A stretch of DNA of 64,000 nucleotides from assembly GCF_021491355.1 (NCBI RefSeq), contig NZ_JAKENF010000003.1, positions 62,001 through 126,000 on the forward strand, given 5' to 3'. The notes beneath the pieces were generated by a model that was not told where the DNA came from, did no database searches, and worked only from the letters and a program-made list of their open reading frames with translations. Origin of the DNA: Alitabrizicola rongguiensis (lineage in GTDB: Bacteria > Pseudomonadota > Alphaproteobacteria > Rhodobacterales > Rhodobacteraceae). Positions within the stretch are counted from its first letter, which is position 1. Each line of letters opens with the position of its first letter. Shown here piece by piece: positions 61,196 to 64,000 of the stretch. A program made the translations under genes and the position numbers.

Positions 61196-62431
61196 TCAAT
61201 CCGCCAGCGGCACCTCGGCCGGCAGATCGAGCGGCGCGCCTTGTCCGACCGCCAGCACTTCCTCGCGCAGGATGCGGGCGATCTGGGCGGCGTCGGCGGG
61301 TGAGAAGGTCAGCGGCAGCCGCATGTCGATCAACCCGGCCAGCACGCGGTCGGTCCGGGGCAGGGGGGCAGGATCGGCATAGCGCCAGTGTTCGTAGCGC
61401 GAGGTGAAGGCCACGGGTTCGGGCGCGCCGAACCATTTCATTTCGACCCCGCGCGCCGCCGATCGGGCGATCAGGGCGCGGATCTGCTCTGGCGTCCAGT
61501 TGGGCAACAGGAACTGGAACGAAGAGCCGACGAAATGCTCCTCCGCCGGCCGGCGGATCAGGCGAAGGCCGGGCGTATGCTCCAGGCCGGTCTCGAGCGT
61601 CCGGTAAAGCACCTCCCATCGCGCCACCCGCTCGGCCAGCGTCTTCAGTTGTGGCCGCAGGATCGCCGCGCGCAGGTTGTCCATCCGCGACGAGATATTG
61701 GGGGTGTCCAGCCGGACGCCCTCGAACACCTCGGGCGGCGGGGCGGCGCGGTGGCGGGCGTAAAGCATGTAGCTGCCCGACAGCAGGATCGCCCGCGCCA
61801 TCGCCCGGGCGTCATCCGAGATAAGCAGGCCCCCCTCGCCGGAATTCGCATGCTTGTAGGTCTGGGTCGAATAGCAGCCCATCAGCCCGTGTCGGCCCGA
61901 TGGCACTCCGCGCCATGTCGCCCCCATCGTATGGGCGCAATCTTCGATCACCGTCAGCCCCTCGGCCCTGGCGATGGCCATCAGCCGGTCCATGTCGCAG
62001 AGATGCCCGCGCATGTGGGACAGCAGAAGCACCTTCGCCCCGCTCGCACGCGCCTTGGGGGCGATGTCGTCAAGGTCGATGGTCAGGTCTTCGGTCACTT
62101 CGACGAAGACCGGCCTGCCGCCAACCGCCGCAATCGCACCGGGGACGGGCGCCAGCGTGAAGCCGTTCGACAGGACCGCATCGCCCGGCTTCACCCCCGC
62201 CGCCCGAAGCGCGGTCGTCATGGCGGACCCGCCCGAGGCGACCGCGAGGCAGTATTTCGCCCCAGTCAGCGCCGCGAATTCTTCCTCAAGCAGCGCGGCC
62301 TCGGCGATCTCGCCCGGTGCGGTGTTGTAGCGGTGCAGCCGTCCGTGGCGCAGGACCGCCAGCGCGGCCGCGATGCCCTCCTCGGGGATCGGTTCCTGCT
62401 GGGTGAAGCTGCCGGTGAACACCTCGGGCAT
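61196..62431 (-). CDS. DegT/DnrJ/EryC1/StrS-family aminotransferase
   Basis: 411 residues, PLP enzyme. The internal aldimine Lys is in YSTQTYKHANSGEGG, and the Asp that holds the pyridine N is in VIEDCAHTMGA. SGGSAMTTALRAAGVKPGD and SSFQFLLPNWTPEQI are family-like. Members transaminate keto-sugars or similar ketones. The start is 5 nt after the MFS stop, so they are co-translated. The link to moaA, 54 nt on, is unusual. The natural substrate is unknown. Confidence 0.88.
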   Translation of the reverse strand: MPEVFTGSFTQQEPIPEEGIAAALAVLRHGRLHRYNTAPGEIAEAALLEEEFAALTGAKYCLAVASGGSAMTTALRAAGVKPGDAVLSNGFTLAPVPGAIAAVGGRPVFVEVTEDLTIDLDDIAPKARASGAKVLLLSHMRGHLCDMDRLMAIARAEGLTVIEDCAHTMGATWRGVPSGRHGLMGCYSTQTYKHANSGEGGLLISDDARAMARAILLSGSYMLYARHRAAPPPEVFEGVRLDTPNISSRMDNLRAAILRPQLKTLAERVARWEVLYRTLETGLEHTPGLRLIRRPAEEHFVGSSFQFLLPNWTPEQIRALIARSAARGVEMKWFGAPEPVAFTSRYEHWRYADPAPLPRTDRVLAGLIDMRLPLTFSPADAAQIARILREEVLAVGQGAPLDLPAEVPLAD

Positions 62432-62436
62432 ATGAA

Positions 62437-63672
62437 TCAGGCCTCCCTGGCCTTGGCTGCCGGGCGCCGGACGATGATCAGGAACAGGCCGAGCGTCACG
62501 ACAAGCAGGACGGCGGCAAGGTTGTAGGCCACATCCGGCGACCGATAGGGTGAGTCGTCAGCCATGAACCGACCGAAGACCTGGGCAAAGGTCAAGGTCC
62601 CGCCCAGCATCGCCAGGTTCGTGACCGCCGAGATCCCGCCCTGCAGCTCGCCCTGGGCATTGTCGGGCACGGCCTTCGACATCATCGCCGTCAGCATGGG
62701 GTGGACGAAACCCTCAGGGCCGTGGATCAGAAGAAGGATCAGGACCCCGCTCAGCGTCGTGACAAGGCCGTAGCCGGCCGCTGCGGCAACCGCCGCGACC
62801 AGCCCAATCAGCGCGACCCGCCATTCCCCAAGCCGTGCGACGGCCGGACCGGTCAAGACGCCCTGGAAGACCGCTGTGACGATCCCAAAGGCCGCCAGCG
62901 TCAACCCGACCGTCGCTGCGCCCCATCCGAATTTCGCCATTCCCCAGAAGGCCCAGACCGCCGGATAGACTGACGAGGCAAAGAAGAACACGCTCAGCAC
63001 CGCCAGAAGCGGCAGCACCCCGGCATAGCGTCGGAACACCATCAGCGCACCGAAGGGGTTGGCGCGGCGCCAGTCGAAGGGGCGGCGCTTGTCCGCTGTC
63101 AGGCTCTCGGGAAGCACGAACCAGCCGTAAACGAAGTTGATCCCAGATATTCCTGCCGCGACGAAGAAGGGCACGCGCGCGCCGAATTCGCCCAGCAGGC
63201 CACCGATCGCCGGTCCAAGCACGAAGCCCACGCCAAACGCTGCCCCCATCAGGCCGAAGGCGCGCGCCCGGCCTTCGGGCGGGGTCACGTCGGCGATATA
63301 GGCGTTGGCGATGACATAGGACGATCCGCAGACCCCGGCGAGAACCCGCCCGACGAACAGCCAGGTGAGGTTCGGGGCCAGCGCGCAGAACAGGAAATCA
63401 AGGCCGAGGCCGAAGATCGCCAGCAACAAGAGCGGCCGCCGCCCGTACCGGTCGGACAGGTTTCCCATCAGCGGGCTGAAGGCAAACTGAGCCAGCGAAA
63501 AGGCTACGAAGATCCAGCCGCCGATGATCGAGGCGGCGGCAAGATCCATGTGGCCGACCTCCTCGATCAGAAGCGGCAGGATGGGCATGATGATGCCGAA
63601 GCCCACCATGTCGAGAAAAACGGTGACAAGCGCAAAGACCACCGCATGGGACGAGGCGGGTGAGGCAGACAT
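62437..63672 (-). CDS. MFS transporter, TetA-like
   Basis: 411 residues, 12 predicted helices. Motif A is [14 protein letters not shown] between helices 2 and 3, with [24 protein letters not shown] at the start. [22 protein letters not shown] is also typical of the tetracycline/multidrug:H+ antiporter group. The Asp within LSDRYGRR is kept. It probably exports a small amphiphile and is first in the operon with the aminotransferase. Drug resistance is not claimed. Confidence 0.88.
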   Translation of the reverse strand: MSASPASSHAVVFALVTVFLDMVGFGIIMPILPLLIEEVGHMDLAAASIIGGWIFVAFSLAQFAFSPLMGNLSDRYGRRPLLLLAIFGLGLDFLFCALAPNLTWLFVGRVLAGVCGSSYVIANAYIADVTPPEGRARAFGLMGAAFGVGFVLGPAIGGLLGEFGARVPFFVAAGISGINFVYGWFVLPESLTADKRRPFDWRRANPFGALMVFRRYAGVLPLLAVLSVFFFASSVYPAVWAFWGMAKFGWGAATVGLTLAAFGIVTAVFQGVLTGPAVARLGEWRVALIGLVAAVAAAAGYGLVTTLSGVLILLLIHGPEGFVHPMLTAMMSKAVPDNAQGELQGGISAVTNLAMLGGTLTFAQVFGRFMADDSPYRSPDVAYNLAAVLLVVTLGLFLIIVRRPAAKAREA

Positions 63673-63756
63673 GAATATGTTCCGGTAATGTTCGCGCCGG
63701 GACGCTAGGGGGACTGCGACATTCTGTCAACCGCGATTGCGCAGCCGGCCTCGATG

Positions 63757-64000
63757 TCAGGCCGGCAGGAAGCGGCGCGCGATGCCGGGCAGGTCGTCGA
63801 AATGGTCGAGCAGCGCCTCGGGCTCCATGCGGGCCACCTCGCGTCCCTCGGGCCCGAATGTCACCAGCACGACCGGCACGCCGGCATTGCGGCCGGTCTG
63901 GCGATCGGTGTCGGTATCGCCGATCAGGATCGCCCGGTCGCGGCTGCCGCCGACACGCGAAAGGGCAAGATTCAGCGGCGCAGGATCGGGTTTGCGCACC
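63757..64000 (-). CDS. HAD-family phosphatase, C-terminal part (5' end outside window)
   Basis: About 81 codons, open to the right edge of the window and so partial. The motif GRKPDPAPL and AILIGDTDTDRQTGRNAGVPVVLVTFGP are the third and fourth HAD motifs, as in phosphoglycolate phosphatase-like enzymes (gph). The N-terminal nucleophile Asp is beyond the window. It lies 84 nt after the end of the MFS gene region on the same strand. Confidence 0.8.
   Translation of the reverse strand, partial: VRKPDPAPLNLALSRVGGSRDRAILIGDTDTDRQTGRNAGVPVVLVTFGPEGREVARMEPEALLDHFDDLPGIARRFLPA

Overview
This is a GC-rich alphaproteobacterial chromosome segment, most likely from Rhodobacterales (Paracoccaceae-like). 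The pointers are the clpP-clpX pair, an NDUFA12-type complex I accessory protein next to mlaD, DUF2155 and aat, a GapR-type DUF2312 protein, a DUF2083 XRE regulator and split preT/preA genes. Most of it reads as stable chromosome with short gaps and many 1-8 nt gene overlaps. No prophage, intact insertion sequence, CRISPR array or rRNA was seen. There is one tRNA gene, tRNA-Thr(TGT) at 41706-41781.

Layout. 1-5.1 kb: end of selO, clpP, clpX, a P-loop phosphotransferase-like gene, NDUFA12, mlaD and a DUF2155 gene. 5.0-9.5 kb: aat and accC-accB, separated by a LysR gene and a 3-hydroxyisobutyrate-dehydrogenase-family gene. 9.7-29.8 kb: a reductive pyrimidine degradation system in two blocks. The first is preT-dedA-preA. 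The second is a TetR repressor facing a carbamoylase and hydA, followed by a four-protein ABC importer with an extra periplasmic protein. Between the blocks lie a TetR/CoA-transferase operon, GNAT, lytic transglycosylase, PotF-like, UPF0303, glycosyltransferase, FkbM and lipoprotein genes. Palindromes with the 7-2-7 geometry known for RutR lie in front of preT, in front of the TetR/CoA-transferase pair, and twice in front of the carbamoylase, which suggests one regulon.

29.9-35.6 kb: a DUF2083 XRE regulator, a single-domain response regulator, a small membrane protein, a sodium:solute-symporter/histidine-kinase fusion and a FliM/FliN-like SpoA protein. 35.7-37.0 kb: a sulfur-type YeeE/YedE pair with a DUF442 phosphatase. 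37.2-41.5 kb: a DksA/TraR zinc-finger protein, a FadJ-like protein whose dehydrogenase half lacks key residues, GapR and small proteins.

41.7-54.8 kb starts at tRNA-Thr and is accessory in character: a TetR-controlled RND efflux pair, an operon of M20 peptidase, SDR, beta-keto acid cleavage enzyme and aldo/keto reductase, a BBE-type flavoprotein, a decayed stretch with the tail of a GMC oxidoreductase, and an Rrf2 regulator. 55.3-64 kb: a MacAB-type exporter with separate ATPase and permease, a beta-barrel protein, a periplasmic protein, moaA in an operon with a DegT aminotransferase and a TetA-like MFS gene, and a truncated HAD phosphatase at the edge.
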